From CAYSBK01 sp964429265 (GTDB lineage: Bacteria > Planctomycetota > Phycisphaerae > Sedimentisphaerales > Anaerobacaceae), in the NCBI GenBank assembly GCA_964429265.1, contig CAYSBK010000005.1, forward strand, positions 1-37,653: DNA of 37,653 nt. The letters are read 5' to 3'. Both the position numbers and the translations under genes were made by a program. Below, piece by piece: positions 8,619-16,813 of the stretch. Below the pieces are notes generated by a model that searched no databases, was not told the origin of the DNA, and was given only the letters and a program-made list of their open reading frames with translations. Every line of letters starts with the position of its first letter. The first letter of the stretch is position 1.

Positions 8619-9625
8619 GTACGGATGCGGCCGTCAGGAACGGCTCGTTGCTGCGGGTCGAGGACCTCAAGACATATTTCCCGGTCAAAAAGGGTCTGTT
8701 TCGCCGGACGGTCGGGCACATCCGGGCCGTTGACGGGGTGAGCTTTTCGGTGTGGCGCGGCCAGACGGTGGGCCTGGTGGGGGAGAGCGGATGCGGCAAA
8801 ACCACCGTGGCGCGGACGATAGTTCGGTTGGTGCCTGCAACGTCCGGGAAGGTGTTTTTCGAGGGAAAGGACGTTTTGTCGGCGACGCGAAAGGAGATGC
8901 GGTTGCTCAGGAAAGAAATCAGCCTGGTTTTCCAGGACCCGTTTGGCTCCTTGAACCCCCGGATGACCGTCGGCAATATCGTGGGCGAGCCGATCAGGGT
9001 CCACAAGAAGTTGTCGGGCAAGCAGCTTCGTGAGCGGGTGGCGGAACTGCTGTGCAGGGTAGGGCTGTCGGCCGACCATATCAATCGCTATCCGCACGAA
9101 TTTTCCGGCGGACAGCGGCAGCGAATCGGGATCGCGCGGGCGCTGGCGCTGCAGCCGAAACTGGTTATCTGCGATGAGCCCGTCAGCGCTCTGGACGTTT
9201 CGATTCAATCGCAGATTCTAAACTTGCTGAAAGAGCTTCAGGAGCAGTTCAACCTGACTTACCTGTTAATTGCACACGATTTGGCGGTGGTTCAGTTTGC
9301 CTGTGATGCGGTGTGCGTGATGTACCTCGGCAGGATAGTGGAAAGCGCCTCGGCGGAAGAATTGTACCGCAATCCCTTACATCCCTATACTCGTGCGCTT
9401 ATGGCGGCTATTCCGGAGGTAGACCCGGCGCGGCGAGGGCGACGGATGTCGTCGGGGGGGGAGGTGCCCAGTCTACTGCGGGCCCCGGGTGGGTGCGCGT
9501 TTCATCCGCGATGTCCGCTTGCTGAGCAACTCTGCCGGGAACGGATACCCCTGCTCGAGGAAAAACAGGCAGCCGGGCGCTGCGACGCGGACCCGCCGCA
9601 CCTGGTGGCCTGCTGGAAATGTTAG
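8615..9625 (+). CDS. Peptide-type ABC transporter ATP-binding subunit, DppF/OppF family
   Basis: This 336-residue partner ATPase begins MSTDAAVRNGS at 8615, overlapping the previous stop by ATGA. A start 48 bases earlier is open but would run deep into the upstream gene. The N-terminus KTYFPVKKGLFRR is characteristic of OppF/DppF. Walker A is GESGCGKT (56-63), the Q-loop is VFQDPFGSLNPR, the signature is FSGGQRQRIG, Walker B is LVICDEPVSALD, and the switch His is in LIAHDLAV. The C-terminal GCAFHPRCP and later Cys residues form the usual extension. It is the last gene of the six-gene transporter operon, and a GC-rich hairpin follows. Confidence 0.95.
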   Translation: MSTDAAVRNGSLLRVEDLKTYFPVKKGLFRRTVGHIRAVDGVSFSVWRGQTVGLVGESGCGKTTVARTIVRLVPATSGKVFFEGKDVLSATRKEMRLLRKEISLVFQDPFGSLNPRMTVGNIVGEPIRVHKKLSGKQLRERVAELLCRVGLSADHINRYPHEFSGGQRQRIGIARALALQPKLVICDEPVSALDVSIQSQILNLLKELQEQFNLTYLLIAHDLAVVQFACDAVCVMYLGRIVESASAEELYRNPLHPYTRALMAAIPEVDPARRGRRMSSGGEVPSLLRAPGGCAFHPRCPLAEQLCRERIPLLEEKQAAGRCDADPPHLVACWKC

Positions 9626-9672
9626 CAAAAGTACTCGACCGGCAGGGAGGAATATGCAATAATCGCGTGCCG

Positions 9673-9705
9673 GCGGCCGGGCGATAGCGTAACGCCGGCC
9701 GCTTT
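9673..9705 (+). terminator. Probable intrinsic terminator of the peptide transporter operon
   Basis: GCGGCCGG (9673-9680) and CCGGCCGC (9695-9702) form a perfect 8-bp GC stem with a 14-base loop, 47 bp after the last ATPase gene, followed by TTTGG. The T-run is short, so termination may be partial. A weak promoter-like pair (TCGACC 9635-9640 and AATAAT 9658-9663, 17-bp spacing) lies just before it. Confidence 0.5.
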
Positions 9706-9795
9706 GGTCCGGCTGGTTGTTTTCAGGCTGTACGGCAGCAAAGAACTTTCGGTGGCGTCTGCGATCATTGGTCTGAACTTTTGGGGCTTGTGACT

Positions 9796-10941
9796 ATGAA
9801 TACCCCACGGATGATACTCGCGCTGGTTCTCTGTATGGCCGGTCAGGGCCTGGCCGAACGTGATGCAGCTATCAGGCACGTGGTGGTCTGCTGGGAGCGT
9901 GGGAGGTTTGCAGGCTGGCCCGCGAACAACGGCGTCTGGCAGTGGGGTGACGAAATTCTGGTAGGCTTTTACCAGGCCGACTACGCCCCCAAAGATTGCA
10001 GCCACTCGGTCGGGGGCAACGGCAAGAGCCTGCTGGCCAGAAGCCTCGACGGCGGCGAAACGTGGACCGTGGAAGACCCCGATAACTTTGTCGGCGACAA
10101 CGGTGAAACAAAACCGTCACCCGGCAACATCAACTTCGCAGCGCCCGGATTTGCAATGCGTTGCAACGGCGGGACGTTCTTCATCTCGTACGACAAGGGG
10201 CGACACTGGCAGGGGCCGTACAAGTTCCCCGATTTCGGTCTCGGCCAGCCGCTGACGTCCCGGACCGATTACATTGTCAACGGCAAGAACGACTGCTTGA
10301 TATTCCTGTCGGCACGGGAGCCGATGGTTGAGTCGGTCCTTCAGGACAGGGCTTTTTGTGCCCGCACCACCGACGGTGGAAAAAGTTTCGAGTTCGTGGC
10401 GTGGATGACCGGAGAGCCGATAAATATACGTTCGGTTATGCCTTCGACGGTGCGAACATCGAACACCCGGCTCGTCTCGGCGCTTCGGCGGCGGATTGAC
10501 GTGCCGACGCCCGGCGGAAAAAAGGTAAGAAACTGCTGGATTGACGTTTACGAGTCAACCGACAACGGCAGGAGCTGGGCATTTCTGAGCAAGGTCGCCG
10601 ATACCGGAAGCAGTAACGGCAATCCACCAAGCCTGGCAAGGCTAAGGGACGGCAGGTTGTGCGTTACCTATGGTTATCGTGGTGTCTGCGAGGCGTACAG
10701 GTACCGCCGGCAGCGACAGGGAATCCGAGCAAGAATCAGCGCCGACGGAGGCAGGACCTGGGGGAAGGAAATAGTTCTTCGCGACGACGCCAGAAGCTGG
10801 GATATGGGCTATACTCGGACGGTGCAGCGCAGGGACGGCAAGCTGGTTACGATATATTACTATACCACGGCGGAAATACCGCAGCAGCACATTGCGGCCA
10901 GCATTTGGGAGCCGGACAAGATGGAAGAGGCCGGCGGGTAG
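9796..10941 (+). CDS. Secreted sialidase-like (BNR/Asp-box) protein
   Basis: This 381-residue protein has a likely signal peptide: MNTPRMILALVLCMAGQGLA, with probable cleavage near residue 20. The ATG at 9796 was preferred over a TTG five codons earlier because it gives the better signal peptide. Five Asp-box-like motifs are visible: SLDGGETW (83), SYDKGRHW (131), TTDGGKSF (191), STDNGRSW (254) and SADGGRTW (315). These are hallmarks of the six-bladed propeller of the sialidase superfamily. The family includes true exo-sialidases and many planctomycete proteins acting on other glycans. I could not assign the catalytic Arg triad, so glycoside hydrolase activity is only likely. It is probably periplasmic or extracellular, upstream of the STAS gene. 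Confidence 0.8.
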   Translation: MNTPRMILALVLCMAGQGLAERDAAIRHVVVCWERGRFAGWPANNGVWQWGDEILVGFYQADYAPKDCSHSVGGNGKSLLARSLDGGETWTVEDPDNFVGDNGETKPSPGNINFAAPGFAMRCNGGTFFISYDKGRHWQGPYKFPDFGLGQPLTSRTDYIVNGKNDCLIFLSAREPMVESVLQDRAFCARTTDGGKSFEFVAWMTGEPINIRSVMPSTVRTSNTRLVSALRRRIDVPTPGGKKVRNCWIDVYESTDNGRSWAFLSKVADTGSSNGNPPSLARLRDGRLCVTYGYRGVCEAYRYRRQRQGIRARISADGGRTWGKEIVLRDDARSWDMGYTRTVQRRDGKLVTIYYYTTAEIPQQHIAASIWEPDKMEEAGG

Positions 10942-10983
10942 AACGGAAGGTTTGTCAATGTCGGCGGATTTGGCCCCGGCGGG

Positions 10984-11367
10984 ATGGTTTGGATGGAGCA
11001 GGATAGCTGCATCGAGATAACCGCGGTCGACAGGGTCGCGGTGGTCGGCTTTAAGGTTGAGTGGTTGACCGACGTAGAGGGTTTGAACGGTGCCGCTGAG
11101 CGTGTGAGGGAGTTTGTCAAGCAGCAGCGCCCGCGAAGAGTTGTGTTTGATTTTTCGGGCGTGAAGTTTTTTTCCTCGCAGGTTCTGGGGCTGCTTCTGG
11201 CGGCCCGGGCCCAGGTACAGGATATCGGCGGGGACCTGGTAATCTGCTCGGTCGAGCCTCAATTGTACAGGATTTTCAAGGTAACCCACCTGGACAGGGT
11301 TTTTAAGTTCTTTCCGGACCGCGAAATGGCGGTTAGAATAGACCGGCAAAACTCTAATTGTGCGTAG
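10984..11367 (+). CDS. STAS-domain protein (anti-sigma factor antagonist-like)
   Basis: This small cytoplasmic protein of 127 residues is essentially a single STAS domain. Its core VVFDFSGVKFFSSQVLGLLL has the Ser pair at the helix start where SpoIIAA-type proteins are phosphorylated. Such proteins switch an anti-sigma factor or assemble a signalling complex. No anti-sigma kinase gene lies beside it, so its partner is unknown. The start may be 10984 or the ATG three codons later (10993). It is followed after 20 bp by the tandem-ACT gene, probably in the same transcript. It is distinct from the second STAS gene at 22663-22998. Confidence 0.8.
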   Translation: MVWMEQDSCIEITAVDRVAVVGFKVEWLTDVEGLNGAAERVREFVKQQRPRRVVFDFSGVKFFSSQVLGLLLAARAQVQDIGGDLVICSVEPQLYRIFKVTHLDRVFKFFPDREMAVRIDRQNSNCA

Positions 11368-11387
11368 GCTTGGAGAGGTTGTAGACA

Positions 11388-11840
11388 ATGTATGTGGCGA
11401 CGCAGTTCTCGGTTTTTATGGTCAATAAACCCGGTGTGCTGGCGCAGGTTCTCGGCGAGTTCGCCCGCGCGAAGGTGAACATCATAGCGATGACGATGAT
11501 GGACTCGGTGGAGCACGGGGTGATGCGGGTCGTATTCGCCTCGCCTGAGAAGGCCAGGGAAGTGCTTTCCAAGGCGAATATGCCTTACAACGAGACGGAA
11601 GTGCTGTGCGTGAATCTTGCGAACAAGGCCGGGGCCCTGGCGGCAGTTGCGGAGAAGCTGGCGAAGAACCACATCAACATTGGTTATGCTTACTGTACGG
11701 CAGGGGCGCGGGGGGGCAGGACCACCGGCGTATTGAAAGTAGCCGATGTGAAAAAGGCGATGAGAGTGCTGGAGTCCAACGGCCCCCGAAAGCGCAAGTC
11801 TCAGCCGGCGCTGAGGCGGTCGAAGTCCGTGCGAGGCTGA
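11388..11840 (+). CDS. Tandem ACT-domain protein
   Basis: This 150-residue protein contains two ACT-like domains and nothing else recognisable. The first is at about 3-70, with NKPGVLAQVLGEFARAKVNI; the second is at about 73-140, with NKAGALAAVAEKLAKNHINI. The tail is basic (about 132-150). ACT domains bind small ligands, often amino acids, and regulate enzymes or transcription; here there is no attached effector domain. The gene closely follows the STAS gene and converges on the HTH-pseudoreceiver gene. A ligand-sensing partner role is plausible, but target and ligand cannot be read from the sequence. Confidence 0.8.
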   Translation: MYVATQFSVFMVNKPGVLAQVLGEFARAKVNIIAMTMMDSVEHGVMRVVFASPEKAREVLSKANMPYNETEVLCVNLANKAGALAAVAEKLAKNHINIGYAYCTAGARGGRTTGVLKVADVKKAMRVLESNGPRKRKSQPALRRSKSVRG

Positions 11841-11866
11841 TTCCGGCGGTCGGCCAGGCGAGCAAT

Positions 11867-11883
11867 CGAGCTTGTGCAGCTCG
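11867..11883. terminator. Hairpin between convergent genes
   Basis: CGAGCT (11867-11872) and AGCTCG (11878-11883) form a perfect 6-bp stem with a 5-base loop, between the ends of the ACT gene and the HTH-pseudoreceiver gene. Neither side has a T-run, so terminator function is a weak guess. Confidence 0.3.
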
Positions 11884-11912
11884 TCGTGATGCTCTGGGGT
11901 GCAACGGCAGGG

Positions 11913-12491
11913 TCAATAAACTATGGCGGTGGAGCGTTCAATTTTCTCGACGATGGCACCGACATCGCCAGGATCGCAGACATAATCATCAAAGCCCTTT
12001 TCAAGCAGGGCTTTTCCTTCGGCGGGGCTTAGCCGGCCCGCAAGTGCTATGAGCTTTACAGCCTGGAGGTCCTCGTCGGCACGGATGTGCGCGCATATTT
12101 CAGAGGCCGATATCTCCTTCGCCAGCAGATTCACCAGCAACACGTGAGGCGAAAAGCGGTGCGTTTCCACGCCCACCTCGAAGTCCGAGGCGGCAACGGC
12201 CACGTCGTACTCGGTCGTTTTGGTGAGAACTCGCGCAAGTTCCTCGGCGTTGCGGCGGTCGCTGTCCACCAGCAGGACCCTGGTCTTGCCGGGGGCAAGG
12301 ACGGGCGTGGGCATATTATGGGTTTTCATAAACCGGAGCAATTCATTTACAGGTATTCTGCGGTCCTTGCTGCCGGGTATGCGATAGCCCCTGAGCTGGC
12401 CGCTGTCGAACCACTTGGAGACGGTTCTGGGTGCGACGTTGCAGATTCTGGCGACGTCTCCGGTTGTCAAGACATTCTTGCTTCTGGTCAT
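11913..12491 (-). CDS. BldC/excisionase-like HTH protein fused to a degenerate receiver domain
   Basis: This 192-residue regulator has a MerR/excisionase-like winged HTH at about 7-58: LTTGDVARICNVAPRTVSKW, then GQLRGYRIPGSKDRRIPV. A CheY-like fold follows (about 70-188) with beta-strand RVLLVDSD. The acidic residues D76 and D78 are kept. By alignment with ordinary receivers, the phospho-acceptor Asp is replaced by N121 (in LLVNLL), the switch Thr by A151 (in LIALAG) and the conserved Lys by D173 (in DYVCDP). Normal phosphorylation is therefore unlikely; the domain may sense a ligand or a protein instead. It is a probable DNA-binding regulator whose targets are unknown. It stands alone, divergent from the aminotransferase gene. 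Confidence 0.85.
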   Translation of the reverse strand: MTRSKNVLTTGDVARICNVAPRTVSKWFDSGQLRGYRIPGSKDRRIPVNELLRFMKTHNMPTPVLAPGKTRVLLVDSDRRNAEELARVLTKTTEYDVAVAASDFEVGVETHRFSPHVLLVNLLAKEISASEICAHIRADEDLQAVKLIALAGRLSPAEGKALLEKGFDDYVCDPGDVGAIVEKIERSTAIVY

Positions 12492-12648
12492 TTTCGCGAA
12501 CCCTGCCTGATAATAGATACCGCTTCCTTATCGGCTGGCAAAAAGGGTCTGTTTAGCCGGGTGGGGCGATTGGCGGGTTTTGGAGCGGCCGGGGCAAGCC
12601 GCGCCGGCATTTAGTCCCATAAGCGGCTTGCGGGAACCCCTCCAGAGC

Positions 12649-12677
12649 TTGACCGACGGCAGCGGCCCGGGTACAAT
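12649..12677 (+). promoter_or_regulatory. Strong sigma70-type promoter of the aminotransferase gene
   Basis: TTGACC (12649-12654) and TACAAT (12672-12677) are spaced by 17 bp, each box matching the consensus at 5 of 6 positions. Transcription would start near 12684, leaving a leader of about 85 bases. A small GC hairpin, CCGGG/CCCGG (12685-12698), sits right at the expected transcript start. Confidence 0.65.
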
Positions 12678-12769
12678 CATCCTGCCGGGAGGCCCCGGAA
12701 GCACCGGTTCAGTTCGGCCGCCCGGGAGCATTCGATGTTCTTACGCTGACAGTCAAGGAGAAACAACCT

Positions 12770-13900
12770 GTGACTATCCACTTGTCCCGGCCCGACATCA
12801 CCGAAAAGGAGATTAAGGCGGTCTGCGATGTTCTTTCAGGTCCCAACCTTTCGCTGGGGCCGAAACTGGTCGAGTTCGAGCGGGCCTTCGCCGACTACCT
12901 GGGCAGGAAGCACGCGGTGGCGGTCAACAGCGGTACAAGCGGGCTTTTCCTGTGTATGGTGGCCCTGGGAATCGCACCCGGCGACGAGGTGATTACGACG
13001 CCTTTCACATTCATCGCCACGGTCAACTCGGTGATGATGGTTGGTGCAACGCCCGTTTTTGTGGATATCGACCCGGACAGCCTCAATATGGACCCGGAAA
13101 AGGTCGAGGCGGCGATCACCGACAAGACCAGGGCTGTGCTCGCGGTCGAGGTGTTCGGCAACCCGGCGGGTTTCGACCGGATGTGCCGGCTCGCTGACAA
13201 GCACGGGCTTGACCTTGTTGAGGATAGTTGTGAAGCACTGGGTTCGTCCCTCGGCGGCAGAAAGGCCGGGACGTTCGGGAAGATGAGCGTGTTCGGATTT
13301 TATCCAAACAAGCAGATCACCACGGGCGAGGGGGGGATGATTGTGACCGACGATGCCGACCTGGCCGATATATGCATTTCGCTGCGCAACCAGGGGCGGG
13401 CGAAAGGCGGAGGATGGCTGGACCACGAGCGTCTCGGTTACAATTTTCGGCTCAGCGACATAAACTGTGCGCTGGGGCTGGTGCAGCTTGGGCGAATAGA
13501 GCAAATCAAGGCCAAGCGGCAAAAGGTCGCCGAATACTACCGGCAAATCTTGTGCGACGACGACAGGCTGATAGTGCCGGCTGAGCCTGCGGGCTGTGAT
13601 ATGAGCTGGTTTGTATTCGTGGTCCGTCTGGCGGAGCGATTTACGCTTGAGCAGCGAGATGCGGTCCTGGAGAGTATGCGAGCCGACGGAATCCAGGTCG
13701 GCAGCTATTTTTCGCCGGTTCTCCAGCAGCCGTTTATCGTCAAAACGTTTGGAGACCTCAGGGACCGGTTCCCAATAGCCACCTCGGTAGCACAAAGGAC
13801 CATTGCGCTGCCGTTCTACAACAGTCTTTCGCAGCGGGAAGTGGAGATGGTATGCGAAAGCCTCAGCAAGGCCCTGGACCGGGTGGCTTCGAGGCCGTGA
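12770..13900 (+). CDS. DegT/DnrJ/EryC1/StrS family PLP-dependent sugar aminotransferase
   Basis: This 376-residue enzyme is of fold type I and usually transfers an amino group to a nucleotide-linked keto sugar. It uses a GTG start at 12770, supported by AAGGAG 10 bases upstream. Family motifs include AVNSGTSGLFL (51), ITTPFTFIAT (75), VFVDIDPDSLNMDP (97) and EDSCEALGS (151, with D152 expected to pair with the pyridine nitrogen). The PLP lysine is K181 in FYPNKQITTGEGG, and the end of the fold includes YNFRLSDINCALGL. It is likely cytoplasmic and involved in cell-surface polysaccharide or glycan synthesis. No other sugar-nucleotide genes are near, so the substrate is undetermined. Confidence 0.92.
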   Translation: MTIHLSRPDITEKEIKAVCDVLSGPNLSLGPKLVEFERAFADYLGRKHAVAVNSGTSGLFLCMVALGIAPGDEVITTPFTFIATVNSVMMVGATPVFVDIDPDSLNMDPEKVEAAITDKTRAVLAVEVFGNPAGFDRMCRLADKHGLDLVEDSCEALGSSLGGRKAGTFGKMSVFGFYPNKQITTGEGGMIVTDDADLADICISLRNQGRAKGGGWLDHERLGYNFRLSDINCALGLVQLGRIEQIKAKRQKVAEYYRQILCDDDRLIVPAEPAGCDMSWFVFVVRLAERFTLEQRDAVLESMRADGIQVGSYFSPVLQQPFIVKTFGDLRDRFPIATSVAQRTIALPFYNSLSQREVEMVCESLSKALDRVASRP

Positions 13901-13921
13901 GCAGTTTTGAAGCCTCGGAAC

Positions 13922-13950
13922 TTGCATCGGGACCAAGTATTTGGTAAGAT
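13922..13950 (+). promoter_or_regulatory. Possible promoter of the small membrane protein gene
   Basis: TTGCAT (13922-13927) and TAAGAT (13945-13950) are 17 bp apart, a moderate match to sigma70 boxes. The small gene starts 70 bp downstream. A GGCCG/CGGCC inverted repeat lies in the leader. Confidence 0.35.
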
Positions 13951-14020
13951 TTTATTGGAGGTCAATCGGCCGGCCCACGGGGCGGCCAAACGCGATTTTT
14001 TCGAAGGGAGAAAGCTCTTT

Positions 14021-14281
14021 ATGGGAGGTTGGAGAAAGAAACTGGTCGTTCTGCTTGTTTTCTACTTCGCCGGTTTCGCCAGCGCTATTTACTGCCTCGC
14101 GCCCGTTCCGAAGGGCAAATCGCCGAAACAGAAGGGCTTTGTGCAGGCGGTATTCAAGTCGGACGAGTTCGCCGTCTCTTTCAACGAGGGCATGCACAAG
14201 TGCCTGGATTTTGCGAAGGATGCGGCGGACAAGGCCGGCAAGTACGTCAAGCAGAAAATGGATGAAAGACAGCAAAGCTGA
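14021..14281 (+). CDS. Small single-pass membrane protein of unknown function
   Basis: This 86-residue protein starts MGGWRKKLVVLLVFYFAGF, with AAGGGAGAAAG 6 bases before the ATG. The longer open frame from 13907 lacks such a site and would overlap the predicted promoter. A membrane helix spans about residues 7-25, preceded by basic residues, so the C-terminus is probably outside the cytoplasm unless the helix is cleaved as a signal. The rest (about 45-86) is charged and helical (EGMHKCLDFAKDAADKAGKY). I recognise no family. It follows the aminotransferase gene by 120 bp. Confidence 0.6.
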   Translation: MGGWRKKLVVLLVFYFAGFASAIYCLAPVPKGKSPKQKGFVQAVFKSDEFAVSFNEGMHKCLDFAKDAADKAGKYVKQKMDERQQS

Positions 14282-14470
14282 CCGGGTGTTTTCGCCGCGG
14301 TTACGGTTGTTGATTGCTGACATATCTTGAGGCTGCGCTGACTTCGAGGGAACCGCTCTATTCAGCGCGTATTACGGCCGGAGGTGCAGTGGCATCTTCG
14401 GCCCGCTTTTTGCGCGGCCAGAGAAAGCTGCCGCCGGGCTGAAACAGTCCGAAGCAGACACGCGACCGGA

Positions 14471-15841
14471 CTAAAGGTTATATTCCTTTATCTTTCGGTA
14501 CAGGGTTCTTTCGCCGATGCCGAGGATCTTCGCCGCCTTTTCCCTGTTGCCGCCCGTCTTGGCGAGGGTGTCTATGATGGCCTTTTTCTCCAGCTCGTCG
14601 AGAGAGATACCGGCCAGGTCGGCGCCTATGCCTTCAGGCTTGCCGGAGGCCAGCCGGCGTACTTGGTGGACTTCCGGGGGAAGGTCCTGAACGTCGAGCT
14701 GGTTGCCGCGGCACATCACGACCATCGTTCGGATGCAGTTTCGCAACTGGCGGATGTTACCAGGCCAGTGATAGCTCTTGAGTACGGCCATTGCCGCGTC
14801 ACTGACGGAGTTCACCGGGGAGCCTGTCTCCTCGGCGGCTTCGGCCAGGAAGTATTGCACCAGTTCAGGGATGTCGTCGGCCCTGTCGCGAAGTGGCGGC
14901 AGCGTTATGCTGACGCCCTTTATTCTGAAATAGAGGTCCTGCCGGAACTTGTGCTGCTCAATCAGTTTGGTCAGGTCGTGATTGGTGGCGCTGATGACGC
15001 GGACGTCGACGGCAATGGATTTGTGTGAGCCTACCGGCACGACGATGCCGTCTTCAAGGAAACGAAGCAGCTTGGCCTGCATATTCATCGGCATATCGCC
15101 GATCTCGTCCAGGAACAGCGTGCCCCTGTCGGCTACTTCCAGCAGCCCTTTTCTGTCGGCGGTGGCGCCGGTGAAGGCCCCCTTGACGTGTCCGAACAGC
15201 TCGCTTTCGAGCAGTGTTTCGCTCAGGCCGGCGCAATTGACGGGCCTGAAAGGCTTGTTACGCCGGGGCGAGTTCTCGTGGATGGCGCGAGCCATAAGCT
15301 CCTTGCCGGTGCCGGACGGACCTTCTATCAGCACCGATATGTTGGTAGGTGCGACCCGGGCGAGGACTTCGAATATGCCCTGCATAACGGGGTCCTTCCC
15401 CCGGACACCTGGAAAGACAAATTCCGGGTGCCGGACGACCTCGCGCCGGGTGCGCGTAGCCTTTAGAACCTTACGGCCGGCCTCTGTTACCAGTGCGCGA
15501 AGTTGGTCTATGTCGATGGGCTTGACGAGATAGTCGTAGGCCCCCCGCCTGATGGCTTCCTTGCAATTGTCGATGGTGGCATAGGCAGTTATGAGGATAA
15601 CTTCAGTGTTGGGAGACTGGCTCTTGGCAGCCTCCAGCACCGCCAGGCCGTCAAGGTCGCCCTGCAGTCTCAGGTCGGTCACGACCACATCCACTCGCTG
15701 GCTGCGCAGGATTTCCAGCGCATCGGCGGCATTGTACACCGCCAGCGCCTTTGCGCAGACCTTCTCCAGGGCCTCGGCGGTACCGTCGGCGTGTTCGCGT
15801 TCATCGTCCACCACCAGTACTATAATCCCGTCGTCAGCCAA
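14471..15841 (-). CDS. NtrC-family sigma54-dependent response regulator
   Basis: This 456-residue transcription activator has three domains. The receiver (about 5-120) has the acidic pair D12/D13, phospho-acceptor D56 in VTDLRLQ, T85 and K107. The AAA+ domain (about 145-375) has Walker A GPSGTGKE (174-181), the sigma54-contacting loop GAFTGA (221-226), Walker B TLFLDE (241-246) and the arginine-rich PPLRDRADDIP. The C-terminal Fis-type HTH (about 415-456) contains NREKAAKILGIGERTLYRKI. Once phosphorylated it would activate sigma54 promoters. The cognate kinase gene is immediately upstream in the same direction, 12 bp away. I could not find a convincing -24/-12 promoter in the window, so its targets may lie elsewhere. 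Confidence 0.95.
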   Translation of the reverse strand: MADDGIIVLVVDDEREHADGTAEALEKVCAKALAVYNAADALEILRSQRVDVVVTDLRLQGDLDGLAVLEAAKSQSPNTEVILITAYATIDNCKEAIRRGAYDYLVKPIDIDQLRALVTEAGRKVLKATRTRREVVRHPEFVFPGVRGKDPVMQGIFEVLARVAPTNISVLIEGPSGTGKELMARAIHENSPRRNKPFRPVNCAGLSETLLESELFGHVKGAFTGATADRKGLLEVADRGTLFLDEIGDMPMNMQAKLLRFLEDGIVVPVGSHKSIAVDVRVISATNHDLTKLIEQHKFRQDLYFRIKGVSITLPPLRDRADDIPELVQYFLAEAAEETGSPVNSVSDAAMAVLKSYHWPGNIRQLRNCIRTMVVMCRGNQLDVQDLPPEVHQVRRLASGKPEGIGADLAGISLDELEKKAIIDTLAKTGGNREKAAKILGIGERTLYRKIKEYNL

Positions 15842-15853
15842 TATCGGACCTCT

Positions 15854-16711
15854 CTAAGTTTGGGCCGGCAGGGTTATGGTAAATGATGTCCCCTTGCCGA
15901 CGTTGCTCCGGACGGTTATGCGTCCGTTATGTGCCTCGATGATTCTCTTGGCGGTTGCCAGCCCCAGGCCGGTGCCGCCGGGTCTGAGGCAGTAATATGC
16001 GTCGAACACCTTTTCCAGCTTGTCCGGCTCAATGCCGCAGCCTGTGTCGGTAACCGTGATAACCGCCTCGCCTCGGCGACGGTCGGTGGTCACAATAAGC
16101 TCGCCGCCGCCGCTCATAGCCTGCGTGGCGTTTATGAACAGGTTCAGCAGCACCTGTTTTATCATATTCTCGTCCACCCTGCAAACCAAAGGTCCGTCGT
16201 GGAACCTGTGGCGGATAGTAACGGAATGGCTGTGTGCTTGCGGCAGATAGAAATCAATGACGTCGCCGACCAGTGTGTTTATATCGACACTGGCGGTACT
16301 GAGCCTGGTATGGGTGACATAGCGGAGAAAGCCTTCGAGTATCTGCTCCAGCCGCTCGGTTTCTTTCTGGATTACCGTTATTTTGCGGGCGGCCCGCGCA
16401 AGCAGGCGGGCGGCTGTTTGGGGGTCTCCGTGGTCTGCGTCGGCCTTGGCCAGCGTTTCCAGGTCCTCGGTGACGAGCTTCAGGTTGACCTTGATGGTGG
16501 AAAGGGGGTTCTTGATTTCGTGTGCAAGGCCGCCTGTGAGCTTGCCGAGTTCCTCGAGACGGTCGTCCTGGGGCGCCCGGCCGTCGGTGGTACCGCCGCG
16601 ACGATTGCCCGGCGCTGCGTGGCGGCTGCCTGCTGCCCGGCCGTATCGCCACAGCAGCACTGCAAGGGCCGCGACCAGGCCCACCACGCACACCGCGAGA
16701 AGATAGACCAT
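15854..16711 (-). CDS. NtrB/AtoS-type sensor histidine kinase
   Basis: This 285-residue kinase begins with a single N-terminal helix (about 3-21, LLAVCVVGLVAALAVLL), a short linker and no separate sensor domain. The HisKA region has the phospho-accepting H64 in GGLAHEIKNPL. The HATPase_c domain has the N-box NLFINATQAM, the G1 box DTGCGIEP and the G2 box GGTGLGLATAKRI. A GGGAGG stands 8 bases before the ATG. The response regulator gene follows after 12 bp, making an operon of kinase then regulator. With so little outside the membrane, the signal is probably cytoplasmic or supplied by a partner protein. Confidence 0.93.
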   Translation of the reverse strand: MVYLLAVCVVGLVAALAVLLWRYGRAAGSRHAAPGNRRGGTTDGRAPQDDRLEELGKLTGGLAHEIKNPLSTIKVNLKLVTEDLETLAKADADHGDPQTAARLLARAARKITVIQKETERLEQILEGFLRYVTHTRLSTASVDINTLVGDVIDFYLPQAHSHSVTIRHRFHDGPLVCRVDENMIKQVLLNLFINATQAMSGGGELIVTTDRRRGEAVITVTDTGCGIEPDKLEKVFDAYYCLRPGGTGLGLATAKRIIEAHNGRITVRSNVGKGTSFTITLPAQT

Positions 16712-16787
16712 CTCAAAGCCTCCCTGGATAGCACGAAAGAACCTGCCGCCGACGATACCAAGGGCGTTCCGTCAGGTTATTTTAGGC

Positions 16788-16813
16788 AAGAAAACGACCC
16801 GGTTCCAGGCCGT
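16788..16813 (-). terminator. Probable intrinsic terminator after pnp
   Basis: On the minus strand, ACGGCC and its partner GGTCGT (one G-U pair) form a 6-bp stem starting at the last base of the pnp stop codon, followed at once by TTTTCTT. This would separate the rpsO-pnp unit from the kinase/regulator pair downstream. Confidence 0.5.

Noticed and set aside
12510..12541. Promoter-like boxes TTGCCA and TATTAT on the minus strand in front of the HTH-pseudoreceiver gene
   Set aside because: Spacing is 20 bp, too long for a standard promoter; shifting either box gives poor matches.
12539..12555. A 16-base match between intergenic DNA here and the start region of the second transporter ATPase gene (about 8686-8701)
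   Set aside because: One 16-mer match is not unexpected by chance in a window of this size and composition, and flanking bases diverge quickly.
14398..14419. Hairpin GGCCCGC/GCGCGGCC between the small membrane protein and the NtrC-type gene
   Set aside because: The stem has a bulge and neither strand has a T-run after it, so terminator function is not supported.
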